Of a stretch of 64,000 bases of DNA, positions 50,291-58,839 are shown in pieces (within the stretch, counting starts at the first letter, position 1; each line of letters begins with the position of its first letter). Origin of the DNA: JALZVT01 sp039029135 (GTDB lineage: Bacteria > Pseudomonadota > Gammaproteobacteria > Pseudomonadales > Azotimanducaceae). Under the pieces are notes generated by a model. The model was not told the DNA's origin. It made no database searches and saw nothing but the letters and a program-made list of their open reading frames with translations. Position numbers and translations under genes: made by a program. The DNA lies in the NCBI GenBank assembly GCA_039029135.1, contig JBCCGT010000001.1, positions 62,001-126,000 of the forward strand, read 5' to 3'.

Positions 50291-50335
50291 TGTGTCTGCA
50301 ATACCGCGCAGGTTGTGTCTGCAATACCGCGCAGG
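50291..50335. repeat. Tandem 22-bp direct repeat
   Basis: TGTGTCTGCAATACCGCGCAGG occurs at 50291-50312 and again at 50314-50335 with one base between them. No differences are seen. It lies between the stop of the LLM gene and the ribosome site of the 2-hydroxyacid dehydrogenase, on a 73-bp intergenic stretch. Confidence 0.85.
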
Positions 50336-50349
50336 ATCTGCGCGGCGTC

Positions 50350-51288
50350 TCAGCGCACCAGTATTTCCGCCAGACGCTGCGTGCTCAAGCGCAGTTTTTC
50401 GACCGGTATGCCGCTCAGTCGCAGACGGGTCGCGATCAGATGGGTGACGCCCAGGTCATCGACATAGCGCGCGACCTGGTCGCGCACGAATCCGGGCTCA
50501 CCCACGATCGCGATGTCGTCGACGTTCGCCTCTGCCGCCTTCTGCAGGTGCGCCGGACCGCCCTTGGCCTGGGCTGCAATCGCGTCGCTGAGCCGCTCGC
50601 GCAGCGCGCGGACCTCGGCCGCGTCGGTTGATACGTACATGGACCGCATCACCGGCACAACCTCGGGCGGCTGGTGGCCGGCCTCCACACAGGCATCGTT
50701 CAGCGCCGCGTAGTTGGCGCGCAGCGCATCCACCGATTCGACGGGCGAGGCGAGATACGGCAGACCGAGCGAGCCGACCTGCGCGAGCGCCTTGGGGCCA
50801 AACGCGGCCACCCACAGCGGCGGGTGCGGCTGCTGTATCGGCAGCGGTGCAAGACGCACCGGATCAGCGCCCTCTAGCATGACCAGTTCTTCGCCCGCCC
50901 AGGCGCGCCGCATGGTCGTCAGCGTCTGTGCAAAGATCTCGCGTTTCTGCCGCATGGCGATGCCGAACGCCGCGTAGGTCGGCTTCTGATAGCCACGACC
51001 CAGCCCCAGGATCAGGCGCCCGTTCGACACCTGGTCGAGCACGGCGACCTGCTCAGCGGCCTGCAAGGGATGCCGCAGCGGCAGCAGAAACGAGGTCGTG
51101 GCCAGTCGAATGGTCTCGGTCGCGCCAGCCATGCTGGCCAGCAGTAGCAGTGGGTCAGGCACCGCAAACTGACCGCTGAAGTGATTTTCTGGCAACCAGA
51201 TGGATTCGTAGCCCCAGCCCTCTGCGAGTCGGGCCTGCTCGGCCATCGTCGTCGGCGTCATATCCCATGGGGTCAGTCCGAGATGCAT
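50350..51288 (-). CDS. LLM-class flavin-dependent oxidoreductase
   Basis: The 312-residue TIM barrel is a bacterial luciferase-like monooxygenase: MHLGLTPWDMTPTT, GYESIWLPENHFS, IRLATTSFLLPLRHP and the conserved QVSNGRLILGLGRGY followed by the F420/FMN-type C-terminal (IVGEPGFVRDQVARYVDDLGVTHL read in part). The substrate is unknown. ATG 51288 follows the PAP2 stop by only 3 bp, so it is in an operon with the PAP2 and upstream exported-protein genes. Confidence 0.92.
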   Translation of the reverse strand: MHLGLTPWDMTPTTMAEQARLAEGWGYESIWLPENHFSGQFAVPDPLLLLASMAGATETIRLATTSFLLPLRHPLQAAEQVAVLDQVSNGRLILGLGRGYQKPTYAAFGIAMRQKREIFAQTLTTMRRAWAGEELVMLEGADPVRLAPLPIQQPHPPLWVAAFGPKALAQVGSLGLPYLASPVESVDALRANYAALNDACVEAGHQPPEVVPVMRSMYVSTDAAEVRALRERLSDAIAAQAKGGPAHLQKAAEANVDDIAIVGEPGFVRDQVARYVDDLGVTHLIATRLRLSGIPVEKLRLSTQRLAEILVR

Positions 51289-51291
51289 GGT

Positions 51292-52266
51292 CTACCTTGC
51301 TGCCCCAGAGGCTGCCGCAGGGGCATCCGCCCCACCAAACCAGCGCAGCGGCAGCCAGACCGCCAGCAGCGGCTGGAACAGCAGCCACAGCAGCAGGCCC
51401 GTGCCGAGCGCGTTGAGCGCGGCGAACAGCACAAGATTGATCGCGACGGCGGCCACCACGGTCAGCGCCATCGACTGCCCGCCGGCCGCCACCCTGTGAC
51501 CGCGCTGACGAGCGACCAGCGCCAACAGCAAGTAGCCCAGCAGCAACAAGGCGAGGGCGATCGCGCCGGGATCTGCCGGCTCGAAAGCGCCCGCCTCCAG
51601 CGGCTCTCCCAGCCGAGCGGCGGTTGCGGCAACGTTGGCCGCCCACTCGGATGGCAGGTCCACGTTGGCAGCACGGCGCCAAGCAGCCCAGAGTCCGGCC
51701 GCTGCGGCAGCGCTGAGCGCGGCGATCGCCCCAACCCGCGCCGGTAGCGAACGCGCCTGCGCCCAGGCCTCCAGCGCCGGCAGATAGCGCCACAGCACCA
51801 GCGACAGCGCCAGCCCAAGCGCGAAGCCCCAGATCACCTGCGCGACGGAGTGCACGCCGAGATAGACCCGCGACACGGCGATCAGCATGGCCGCCCCCAG
51901 CGCCAGCACCCAAGGCAACGCGCGACGCCCACGCGCGGCGAGCAGCGCGCAGCCGACGAGCAGTGCCGTAGCCCCCTGCGCGTGTCCCGAGGGCATGCCG
52001 AAGCCGTCGGTCACCCGCAGCGCCTCAACGCCGCCGTCAATCCAAAACGGCCGCGGGGCCACCAGCAGGTACTTGAGCACCGTGTTGCTCCAGATGGCCA
52101 GGCAAGCAAGCCACGCGATTCGCAGGCCGCGCTGCGTGCCAGCGAACAGCAGAATGAACTGCAACAGCAGCCACCAGCCTAGCGGTCCGCCCGCGTCTGT
52201 AACCCAGAAGAAAAACTGGGGCCACGGCAGGGCATCCCGCAGCCAGGCGACGACGGCGTCGTTCAA
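51292..52266 (-). CDS. PAP2-superfamily membrane phosphatase
   Basis: The 324-residue inner-membrane protein has the PAP2 motifs: KYLLVAPRP (KxxxxxxRP), PSGHAQG (PSGH) and SRVYLGVHS (SRxxxxxHxxxD-type, here with Q as the last residue in VHSVAQ). That last substitution departs from the usual Asp. About eight helices are visible. Family members dephosphorylate undecaprenyl pyrophosphate, phosphatidate or related lipids. The TTG start overlaps the upstream stop in TTGA. Confidence 0.88.
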   Translation of the reverse strand: MNDAVVAWLRDALPWPQFFFWVTDAGGPLGWWLLLQFILLFAGTQRGLRIAWLACLAIWSNTVLKYLLVAPRPFWIDGGVEALRVTDGFGMPSGHAQGATALLVGCALLAARGRRALPWVLALGAAMLIAVSRVYLGVHSVAQVIWGFALGLALSLVLWRYLPALEAWAQARSLPARVGAIAALSAAAAAGLWAAWRRAANVDLPSEWAANVAATAARLGEPLEAGAFEPADPGAIALALLLLGYLLLALVARQRGHRVAAGGQSMALTVVAAVAINLVLFAALNALGTGLLLWLLFQPLLAVWLPLRWFGGADAPAAASGAAR

Positions 52267-53318
52267 CCGTCACTCTCCTTGGCAGCCGGAGCGGCGGTGA
52301 GGGCCGCGTCATCAGTCGAGGGCTGCACGTCAGGAGCCTCTGTGGCGCCAGGTAAATCCGGCATCTCAACGGGCTGCAGCGGATGCTGCAACCGATGCAG
52401 CACCCGCATCGTGCCGACAACCGCCAGTACGTGCTGGGAGCGAGCAAAGTCGAGATACAGCGGATCGGCCTTCAGCAGCACGCAGCGCTCTTTGGGGTCC
52501 TGTTCTGGGTCTGCCGTCGCATCCCCCAGCGGCGCTGCGGCGCAGCGAAACTGGGTGCGGACACCAAAGCGATTGCCCGCGGCCCCGTACTCGCCAAAGT
52601 CGGACGGGTCGCTCGCCAGCCGCCAGAACGCCTGCCAGGTGGTCGGCAGGCCGTCGATGGGCTGACGAATGGCGTCGATGGTGACTTCCGCGGTATCGCG
52701 CAGGATGCGGTCATAGTCCGCGCCATCATCGACCAGCACGGAACAGCTATCGGCCAGCGCCGCGGCCACGTCGCGCTCCGCGATGCTGTAGTTGTCGAAA
52801 CGGTCGTTGGTATCGAAGCGCCAGAACCGCGTCGTGTAGATCGGCACCACGCGGACGGGCGACGAGACGTCCTGCACGTAGGCGGCGATGCGACCGGCGA
52901 GCGAAAAGCGCTGACGCGCGGTATCGGCCTTGCTGAGAGATCGCAGCAGCTCGTTGAAGTGCTCGTGCATGCGGGTCTCAACGACCCACAGCGAGCTCTT
53001 CGGTGTCTGCTGCTCGCGCTCATAAAAGCCCCAGCGAAACATGCGGCGAAACACGCTGGCGTCCGCCTGCTCTACCGCCGCGCGCGCCGCATAGCGAATC
53101 TCTAAAGCAGATATCGGCTGCAGGCCGAGTTCTTCGACACAAACGTTGTACTGACGCGCGGCAAGAAACATCAGCTGCTGATGCTGTTTGCCGTCGTACG
53201 CAAGCGCAGGTCCGGCGCAGAGCAACGCCAGCAGCGCCGCGGTCGCGCGGGCACAGGTCCCGCGCCACGGCGCGCGGCTGCGCGCTGCAGATTCAAGCGC
53301 GCTCTTCAGCCTCCCCAT
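52263..53318 (-). CDS. Unknown exported protein, alpha-helical
   Basis: The 351-residue protein has a signal peptide (ATAALLALLCAGPALA, cleavage before YDGKQ). I do not recognise a family with confidence. The mature region is helical with YDGKQHQQLMFLAARQYN, WVVETRMHEHFNELLRSLSK and GRIAAYVQDVSSPVRVVPIYT, a pattern that recalls S1/P1 nuclease or zinc phospholipase C helices, though several expected His/Asp ligands are absent. A C-terminal acidic, Pro/Ala-rich tail ends the protein. ATG 53318 is chosen so that the signal peptide is intact. It leads the operon with PAP2 and LLM genes. Confidence 0.7.
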   Translation of the reverse strand: MGRLKSALESAARSRAPWRGTCARATAALLALLCAGPALAYDGKQHQQLMFLAARQYNVCVEELGLQPISALEIRYAARAAVEQADASVFRRMFRWGFYEREQQTPKSSLWVVETRMHEHFNELLRSLSKADTARQRFSLAGRIAAYVQDVSSPVRVVPIYTTRFWRFDTNDRFDNYSIAERDVAAALADSCSVLVDDGADYDRILRDTAEVTIDAIRQPIDGLPTTWQAFWRLASDPSDFGEYGAAGNRFGVRTQFRCAAAPLGDATADPEQDPKERCVLLKADPLYLDFARSQHVLAVVGTMRVLHRLQHPLQPVEMPDLPGATEAPDVQPSTDDAALTAAPAAKESDG

Positions 53319-53411
53319 ATCCCTCGTATCTCTGGCCGCCGAAATTGCGTCGCCCACACTATAACAGCGCGACACGGCGCCCCGGTTGCCGGGGCAAAAG
53401 TTGGACAACAC

Positions 53412-53948
53412 CTACAGGCTTTCGTCGGCGGCGTTCAGCCGACGCAGATCGTCGCCCGCGGGAGGCAGCGCTGCCAGCCATTCACTGACGGTCCGTTCGG
53501 TGCCTGGCCACAGCAGTCCAGGAGCCACTTCACTCGCCGGTTGCAGCACAAAGTGCCGCGCGAGCGCCTGCGGGTGCGGCACGCTCAGCAGCACGGAATC
53601 GCGATGCCAGTCGCCAAAGGTCAGGAGATCAAGGTCGAGCGTCCGCGGCGTGTTGCGCGTTCGCCGCGTGGGGCGACCGGCGCGGCGTTCGAGGCGCTGC
53701 AGCGCGCGCAGCATGGACCAGGGGTGCACGGTCGGCGCGACCCTGAACGCAGCCACCGCATTGACGTAGTCCGCAGCGTCATCGGGACCGCCCACCGCCG
53801 CGCTGCGCCACAGGCTTGAGGCCTGAAAGCCAGCGGCCGCGAGACGCCGCAGGTCGGCGAGCGCGGAACGCACGCGGTCGCCGCGCGAACAATCCGTCGT
53901 CGCGATGTTCGAGCCAACGGCGACGAGTACGAGAGGTCCCCGGCACAC
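53412..53948 (-). CDS. folK: 2-amino-4-hydroxy-6-hydroxymethyldihydropteridine diphosphokinase
   Basis: The 178-residue HPPK transfers pyrophosphate from ATP to 6-hydroxymethyl-dihydropterin in folate synthesis. The signatures are VAVGSNI at the start, SSLWRS and the hallmark RTLDLDLLTFG (RxLDxDLL), then VPHPQALARHFVLQPASEVAP. GTG 53948, 4 nt after the protease gene stop. The substrate is the product a PTPS-III enzyme would make, which connects it to the gene at 40799 although they are 12 kb apart. Confidence 0.95.
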   Translation of the reverse strand: MCRGPLVLVAVGSNIATTDCSRGDRVRSALADLRRLAAAGFQASSLWRSAAVGGPDDAADYVNAVAAFRVAPTVHPWSMLRALQRLERRAGRPTRRTRNTPRTLDLDLLTFGDWHRDSVLLSVPHPQALARHFVLQPASEVAPGLLWPGTERTVSEWLAALPPAGDDLRRLNAADESL

Positions 53949-53952
53949 CGCC

Positions 53953-55401
53953 TCAGCGCAACCAGATGTGGCCGTATTCGCCGCTGCGATAGACCTCCAG
54001 GCGCAGCGGATCGCCGCGACCGGAGCGCAGCGCGAGGTCTGCGATGTTTCTCACCCCGGAGCGATTGGCGCCGACGATCACGTCGCCCTCGCGCAGGCCA
54101 TAGCGCCAAGCGGCCGATTCACGGCTGACGTCGCTGACCAACACGCCAAGCGCCGAATCGGGTGACGCGTCGGGTTCCTGAAAATTCTGCAGCACGCTGC
54201 CCTCCAGCCGGTCGTCCAGGCGCTCGCCGGGCACGGAGGACTCGCTGGGCTCGCCGATCTTCATCGTGATGCGTCGGGACCGGCCGTCGCGCAGGACGTC
54301 GAAGCGCACCCGGTCCCCCACGACCATCACCGCGGTTTGGCTGTGGTAATCCGACATCTGCATGATGTCCCGCCTGCCGACCTTAGTGATGATGTCGCCG
54401 GGTTCGAGGCCCGCCTGGTCCGCAGCGCCGCCCGGCTGCACCTCGACCACGATCACGCCGTCGCGCACATCCACGTCGAAGGCCCCGGCCAGTTCAGACG
54501 TGAGGGACTGAACGCCCAGGCCGACATAGCCGCGGCGCACCCGCCCGTGTTCGATCAGTTCTTCGACGATCGCCCGCACCATGTTGGCCGGCAGGGCAAA
54601 GCCAATACCGACGTTGGCGCCCGTGCGTGAGTAGATGGCCGTGTTGATACCGACGAGTTTGCCGCTCAGATCAACGAGGGCGCCGCCAGAGTTGCCGGGG
54701 TTGATGGACGCATCGGTCTGAATGTAGTCCTCGAATTCTTCAGACATCAGGCCGCTGCGACCGAGGGCGCTGACGATGCCTGACGTCACGGTCTGGCGCA
54801 GCCCAAAGGGATTTCCGATCGCGACTACAAAGTCGCCGACCCGCACGTTGCCGGAGTCGGCGAAGGCGATCGAGGCTAGATCTTCTGCTTCCACCTTAAG
54901 GACCGCCAGGTCGACCTTGGTATCGCGGCCGACGAACGTGGCCTGCAGCGTACGGCCATCGGAGAGCACGACCTCGATCTCGTCGGCGCCGGCAACCACG
55001 TGGCGATTGGTCACGATGTAGCCGCGTCGCCCGTCGAAGACGACCCCAGACCCGGCGCTGCGGGTGCGCCGAACGCTGCGGCGGCGCCCCTCGGGCAGCG
55101 CGAAGAAACGGCGAAAGAACGGATCGTCGAAAAGCGGATTAGAGACCTGCACCTGGGCGTAGGTCGCGATGTTGACGACGCTGGGAGAAGTTTCCTCCAG
55201 CATCGGCGCAAGACTGGGGAAGGCGTCGCCGCTGGCGAGAAATCCTGGCAACGCGGCACGTGCAGGCAGGCCGAGTGCGAGCAGCGCGACTCCGCAGACC
55301 GATGCCGTCCGCGCGAGCCACTGCCGCCCCGGGTGCACGATTATGCGTTGGTCCTGCTCCGTTTTTGATGCCCCGAGCCCGCGGCGAAACAACATGGCCA
55401 T
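53953..55401 (-). CDS. HtrA/DegQ-type periplasmic serine protease
   Basis: The 482-residue protease/chaperone has a signal segment (VCGVALLALGLPARA), a trypsin-like domain with H134 (TNRHVVAGAD), D164 (TKVDLAVLK) and S238 (INPGNSGGAL), and two PDZ domains (GYVGLGVQSLT to about 370; then GVLVSDVSRESAAWRYGLRE). The LA loop is short, favouring DegQ over DegP. It probably removes misfolded periplasmic or outer-membrane proteins. Basic N-terminal residues before the signal are unusual; a later start is possible. Confidence 0.93.
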   Translation of the reverse strand: MAMLFRRGLGASKTEQDQRIIVHPGRQWLARTASVCGVALLALGLPARAALPGFLASGDAFPSLAPMLEETSPSVVNIATYAQVQVSNPLFDDPFFRRFFALPEGRRRSVRRTRSAGSGVVFDGRRGYIVTNRHVVAGADEIEVVLSDGRTLQATFVGRDTKVDLAVLKVEAEDLASIAFADSGNVRVGDFVVAIGNPFGLRQTVTSGIVSALGRSGLMSEEFEDYIQTDASINPGNSGGALVDLSGKLVGINTAIYSRTGANVGIGFALPANMVRAIVEELIEHGRVRRGYVGLGVQSLTSELAGAFDVDVRDGVIVVEVQPGGAADQAGLEPGDIITKVGRRDIMQMSDYHSQTAVMVVGDRVRFDVLRDGRSRRITMKIGEPSESSVPGERLDDRLEGSVLQNFQEPDASPDSALGVLVSDVSRESAAWRYGLREGDVIVGANRSGVRNIADLALRSGRGDPLRLEVYRSGEYGHIWLR

Positions 55402-55449
55402 GCCCTGAAATCGACGAGGCGCCTACCCTACAGCGGCGCCCTGGTGGTC

Positions 55450-56727
55450 TCAAACCTCAGGCTGACGCAGGCTCTCGGACCCCAGCCTCTGTGGATCGGG
55501 AACGGGGCCGGCGATCAGCACGCCGATTGTTGCCAGCGTCGTGCAGGCGGCAGCCGCGCAGAAGGCAACGGCATATCCGCTGCTTGCGAACAGCAGCCCG
55601 AGCAGCGCCGGGCCGCCGCCGACGCCGATCGTGCTAACGGCGTTCGCGGTGGCGTACAGTCGCGCATAGGCGCGCAGACCAAAACCCTCGACCAGCACGA
55701 GTGGCAGCAGCATCAGTATGTTGCCGACGGTCAGGCCGAAAAACAGCGCGCCGAGCCACAGCTGCCACTGTCCCGCGGCCAGCGCCAGCACAACCAAGCC
55801 AACCGCCTGCCCCAGCGCACAGCCGACCAGCCAGCCGCGCGTGGAGACATAGCGCAGCAGCCAGCCGCCGGCGAGCCGCCCCGTGATGCTGGCCAGCCCC
55901 AAAATCTGCACGGCGGTTGATGCGGTTACGCGATCGGTCAAGAGCTCCGCGTGGTTGTACAGATGGGCAATGCCGCCGACCTGAGAACCCAGCAGCAGCA
56001 AGAAGACGATGGTGATGGCGCGATAGAAGCGCGATTGCATCGCCTGCCGTTCCGGCCAGCCTTCGGGCTGCTCAGATGCTGGGTCGGCCGCGGCGCTTGC
56101 GGCCTGCGTGCTCGGCTCGCGCACCCACAGCCAAACGATGGGCAGCAGGCAGACCGCGAAAGCGAGCCCAAACTCGGGCAGTGCCCGCGAGAGGCCGCGG
56201 GTCTCCAGCAGATAGGCCGCCAGCGGCGTGATCAGCACGCCGCCCAGGGACAGCCCGGTCGACGCCGTGGCGAGCGCCACGGATCGATTGGCGCCCGGAA
56301 ACCAGCGGGCGACCAGCGTCGTGGCAGGAATCAACGACACGCCGGCATAGCCGGCGCCGAATAGCGCATAGATCACCAGCAACTGGGTCGTGCTCTCGGC
56401 GCGTCCCACCAGCGCCATCGCAACGCCGCACACCAGCGTGCCACCAGTTAGCACCCAACGCACATCAACGCGCTCCAATAGCCGCGCGATGACGACGCCG
56501 AACAGGCCGCTGACGACGAAAAACAGCGTGATGGCGAAGGACAGGTGCTCAACCGCGAAACCGTTCTGCTGGCTGAGCGCGTTGAGGTAGACCGACAGGT
56601 TGTAGAAACCGAAACCGGAGGAGATGGTCAGCAGCACGAACAGGGCGGCGACCACGCGCCAGGCCTGCTTGTTCGTCATCGGCTGCTGCTGCGATTCGCG
56701 CGCCGGCGCGCGTGGCTCAGACGCCAT
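55450..56727 (-). CDS. MFS transporter
   Basis: The 425-residue carrier has about 12 helices. N-terminal half: VAALFVLLTISSGFGFYNLS and LFFVVSGLFGVVIARLLERVD; second half begins RAITIVFLLLLGSQVGGIAHL after a Pro/Ala/Glu-rich central loop. This is the oxalate/formate antiporter-like or monocarboxylate-type MFS group. The substrate is unknown. It lies beyond the protease gene without tight coupling (48 bp). ATG 56727; ATG 56679 is an alternative. Confidence 0.88.
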   Translation of the reverse strand: MASEPRAPARESQQQPMTNKQAWRVVAALFVLLTISSGFGFYNLSVYLNALSQQNGFAVEHLSFAITLFFVVSGLFGVVIARLLERVDVRWVLTGGTLVCGVAMALVGRAESTTQLLVIYALFGAGYAGVSLIPATTLVARWFPGANRSVALATASTGLSLGGVLITPLAAYLLETRGLSRALPEFGLAFAVCLLPIVWLWVREPSTQAASAAADPASEQPEGWPERQAMQSRFYRAITIVFLLLLGSQVGGIAHLYNHAELLTDRVTASTAVQILGLASITGRLAGGWLLRYVSTRGWLVGCALGQAVGLVVLALAAGQWQLWLGALFFGLTVGNILMLLPLVLVEGFGLRAYARLYATANAVSTIGVGGGPALLGLLFASSGYAVAFCAAAACTTLATIGVLIAGPVPDPQRLGSESLRQPEV

Positions 56728-56847
56728 TGGCGCGCCCCCATGGTTATGCGGATAAATCCGCGGGGCGCGACATTAGCACGCCGCCCCGACCCGCCTGTAT
56801 TCCCGCGCCGGGTGCTGGGATAGCTGGGATAAACAGAGAAGGAAAGA

Positions 56848-56923
56848 TGGAGCGGGAAACGGGGGTCGAACCCGCGACCTTCGGCTTGGGAAGCCGACGC
56901 TCTGCCAACTGAGCTATTCCCGC
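56848..56923 (-). tRNA. tRNA-Gly (anticodon CCC)
   Basis: On the minus strand a complete cloverleaf is seen: acceptor GCGGGAA/TTCCCGC, D arm GCTC...GAGC, anticodon stem TCGGC/GCCGA with loop TTCCCAA (anticodon CCC, reading GGG), T arm GCGGG-TTCGACC-CCCGT, discriminator T and an encoded CCA (56848-56850). Confidence 0.97.
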
Positions 56924-56978
56924 AATGGGTTGGGGCTCGAACCGCGACCCGAACCCCCGGCGCGTCGTCAGCGGAGCA

Positions 56979-57386
56979 TCAGAACGCCAGGGAAGAGTCT
57001 TCGCCCAGCGCTGAGGGTACCTCGGTCGGCAGCAGCGCCGCCAGTTTGGATTGGAGTTCACCGAGCGTATAGGGCTTACGCAGCACTTCGACTTTGTCGT
57101 CTGCATCGAGCTCCAGCTCGTCAGCCTGCTCGGGATAGCCCGTCATGAACAGGACCGGCAGACCGCTGTGCTTGCGGATCTTTCGATAGACGTCCAGTCC
57201 GTCCATCTTCGGCAGCACGAGATCGAGTAAGACCAGATCGTACTTGCTCTTGGCGAGCGCGTTGACGGCGCTTTCGCCGGACAGCACTTTCTTCGATTCG
57301 TGACCGAGCCGCGCAAGCATCGCCTGAACCACCTCCAGCACGAGCACTTCGTCGTCGACAATCAACACGTCGCTCGTCGCGGCCAC
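56979..57386 (-). CDS. Single-domain response regulator (receiver)
   Basis: The 135-residue CheY-like receiver has D11/D12 (VDDE), phosphoacceptor D55 (LVLLDLVLP), T82 (LFMTGYP) and K104 (LRKPYT). There is no output domain; about 15 residues follow the fold. It could act as a phosphorelay intermediate or on a protein partner. The only histidine kinase in the window is 54 kb away. GTG start at 57386. Confidence 0.9.
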   Translation of the reverse strand: MAATSDVLIVDDEVLVLEVVQAMLARLGHESKKVLSGESAVNALAKSKYDLVLLDLVLPKMDGLDVYRKIRKHSGLPVLFMTGYPEQADELELDADDKVEVLRKPYTLGELQSKLAALLPTEVPSALGEDSSLAF

Positions 57387-57445
57387 CTTAAGAATCGCTT
57401 CCCTGATCCTGCGGCCACTATATGGCTATTATTTGACCTAGTCTA

Positions 57446-57457
57446 TCTACATGTAGA
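57446..57457. promoter_or_regulatory. 12-bp palindrome upstream of the response regulator
   Basis: TCTACATGTAGA is a perfect palindrome in an A/T-rich intergenic stretch between the CoxG-like stop and the response-regulator start. On the minus strand a weak TAGACT-N17-TATAGT pair lies next to it. It is a possible operator; the regulator is unknown. Confidence 0.4.
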
Positions 57458-57490
57458 CAAGTATACGCATTCGCGCGTCGAGCAACGCGC

Positions 57491-58060
57491 TCAGAAGGCC
57501 AGCAACAGGGCGGTCAGCAGCACGCCGAACATAACGACCCAGATCCACCACTGGTTACTGGGCTGGTAGTCGATCTCCTGGGCTCCATCTCCGGCCCCCT
57601 GCGCAACTGCGGATCCTCGGTCATCGAACTCGGCACCTAAGCGCGCGCAGAACGCGTCCGCCAGCCCGAGCGCCGCATCGCGAAGCGCGGCGCTCTCCGT
57701 CTCGGCGCCCTCGCCGCCCGAGTTTGCTTCCGGCGCACAGCGCAGGCGCGTTCGAGATGCCGCGTCCTCAAACAGTTCGAGCCTGACGGCCACCTCACTG
57801 GCAGCGGCGCCGGTCGAGTCGACGACAGCGGTCAGTTGCAGGCTGTTGGGGGCAGCGAGATCCCTAAGCACAAGCGAGGTGGGCTCGATCTTGCTGCCCG
57901 CAGCCGCCTCGGCACGCAGCTTCGCGGCGAACTCGGTGGCAGAAGCCTGATCCAGACGCTCGCAGCCAGGGATACAGCGCTCGAGCACCGCCCGGTCATG
58001 CAGGGCCGCCCAAACGGCCGCGCTCGGGGCCACAATCTCGTATTCGCCGTGCTGCTGCAA
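57491..58060 (-). CDS. CoxG-like SRPBCC protein with C-terminal membrane anchor
   Basis: The 189-residue protein begins GEYEIVAPSAAVWAALHDRAVL, the carbon monoxide dehydrogenase subunit G (CoxG) signature, followed by CIPGCERLD. A C-terminal helix (WWIWVVMFGVLLTALLLAF) anchors it in the membrane. CoxG-type proteins help attach or mature molybdenum hydroxylases at the membrane; no such hydroxylase is in the window. TTG 58060 has a strong AAGGGGGT ribosome site. The CoxE-like gene at the left edge may belong to the same type of system, but the two are 57 kb apart. Confidence 0.85.
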   Translation of the reverse strand: MQQHGEYEIVAPSAAVWAALHDRAVLERCIPGCERLDQASATEFAAKLRAEAAAGSKIEPTSLVLRDLAAPNSLQLTAVVDSTGAAASEVAVRLELFEDAASRTRLRCAPEANSGGEGAETESAALRDAALGLADAFCARLGAEFDDRGSAVAQGAGDGAQEIDYQPSNQWWIWVVMFGVLLTALLLAF

Positions 58061-58256
58061 TTGGACCCCCTTGAATGACTCGCTAGCCTAACGCCGATTC
58101 AACGCCATTGCGCAGAGCCAGCCGCGCGTGGCTTCGCGTCAGCATTTTGGTCGGGTTTCGCACTGCGAGCTTTGACAAGTCGTCTTTCCTTTTTTGCCCG
58201 ACTACGGGTTACAATGCTTGGACCTAACGGGTGTTTTGCGGGACTCGAATTTGAGC

Positions 58257-58739
58257 ATGGACAATCAACTCGCCTCCGAACCCCAGGAAAATCTGATGCG
58301 CGGCCTGTTGCGCGCGTATTACTGGATGGACGAGAGCCTTCAGAACGGCTTGGCGCAAGCCGGCCTGCCGACGCGCACTCGGACCCAGACGATGATCCTG
58401 ATCAACGTCAGCAACGGCGTGACGCGTGCGGCCGAGCTCGCGCGCATACTGGGTATATCCCGCCAGGCCGTGCAGCAGCAGGTCAACGAACTCGAGAAGG
58501 AAGACATCGTCACGCAGATTCCCGACCCTTCGGACAAGCGGGCGAATCGCATCGTGTTCAGCGAAAAAGGCGCCGAGCTGATCAACGTGGCGCTGGAGTC
58601 CCTGCAGGCCGCAGAGGGCGCGCTCGCCGAGCGTATCGGTCCCGACTTGCTGCATAGCATGCGCCAGGCCCTGATGTCGGACTGGGGCAGCGTCGTGGGC
58701 GAGCAGCGTGCCCCGGGGCGCAAGCGCTCGATCGCCTAA
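58257..58739 (+). CDS. MarR-family transcriptional regulator
   Basis: The 160-residue regulator has the MarR winged helix: TRAAELARILGISRQAVQQQVNEL (recognition helix) and IPDPSDKRANRIVFSEKG (wing with the D-x-R motif). The N-terminal dimer helices precede it. ATG 58257; an earlier ATG at 58194-type position would add a poorly conserved tail. A TACAAT -10-like box (58210-58215) lies upstream. It is divergent from the CoxG-like gene, and either or both may be its target. Confidence 0.88.
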   Translation: MDNQLASEPQENLMRGLLRAYYWMDESLQNGLAQAGLPTRTRTQTMILINVSNGVTRAAELARILGISRQAVQQQVNELEKEDIVTQIPDPSDKRANRIVFSEKGAELINVALESLQAAEGALAERIGPDLLHSMRQALMSDWGSVVGEQRAPGRKRSIA

Positions 58740-58759
58740 AGCTATAGCAGCCAAAGCCC

Positions 58760-58781
58760 CGGCCCGCAGTCTCACGGGCCG
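58760..58781. terminator. Hairpin between convergent marR and glutamate synthase-like genes
   Basis: CGGCCCG (58760-58766) and CGGGCCG (58775-58781) form a 7-bp stem with an 8-nt loop, 20 bp after the marR stop. There is no T-run, so its terminator function is uncertain. Confidence 0.35.
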
Positions 58782-58839
58782 CTCGCGCTAACCTGCCGGC
58801 AAGCGCCTCAATCTCAGGAACGAGAACTCTCTGCTCTCT

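Noticed and set aside
56712..56912. Open frame ending in TGVEPATFGLGSRRSAN
   Set aside because: This is the well-known false translation through a tRNA gene; the tRNA-Gly lies on the other strand.
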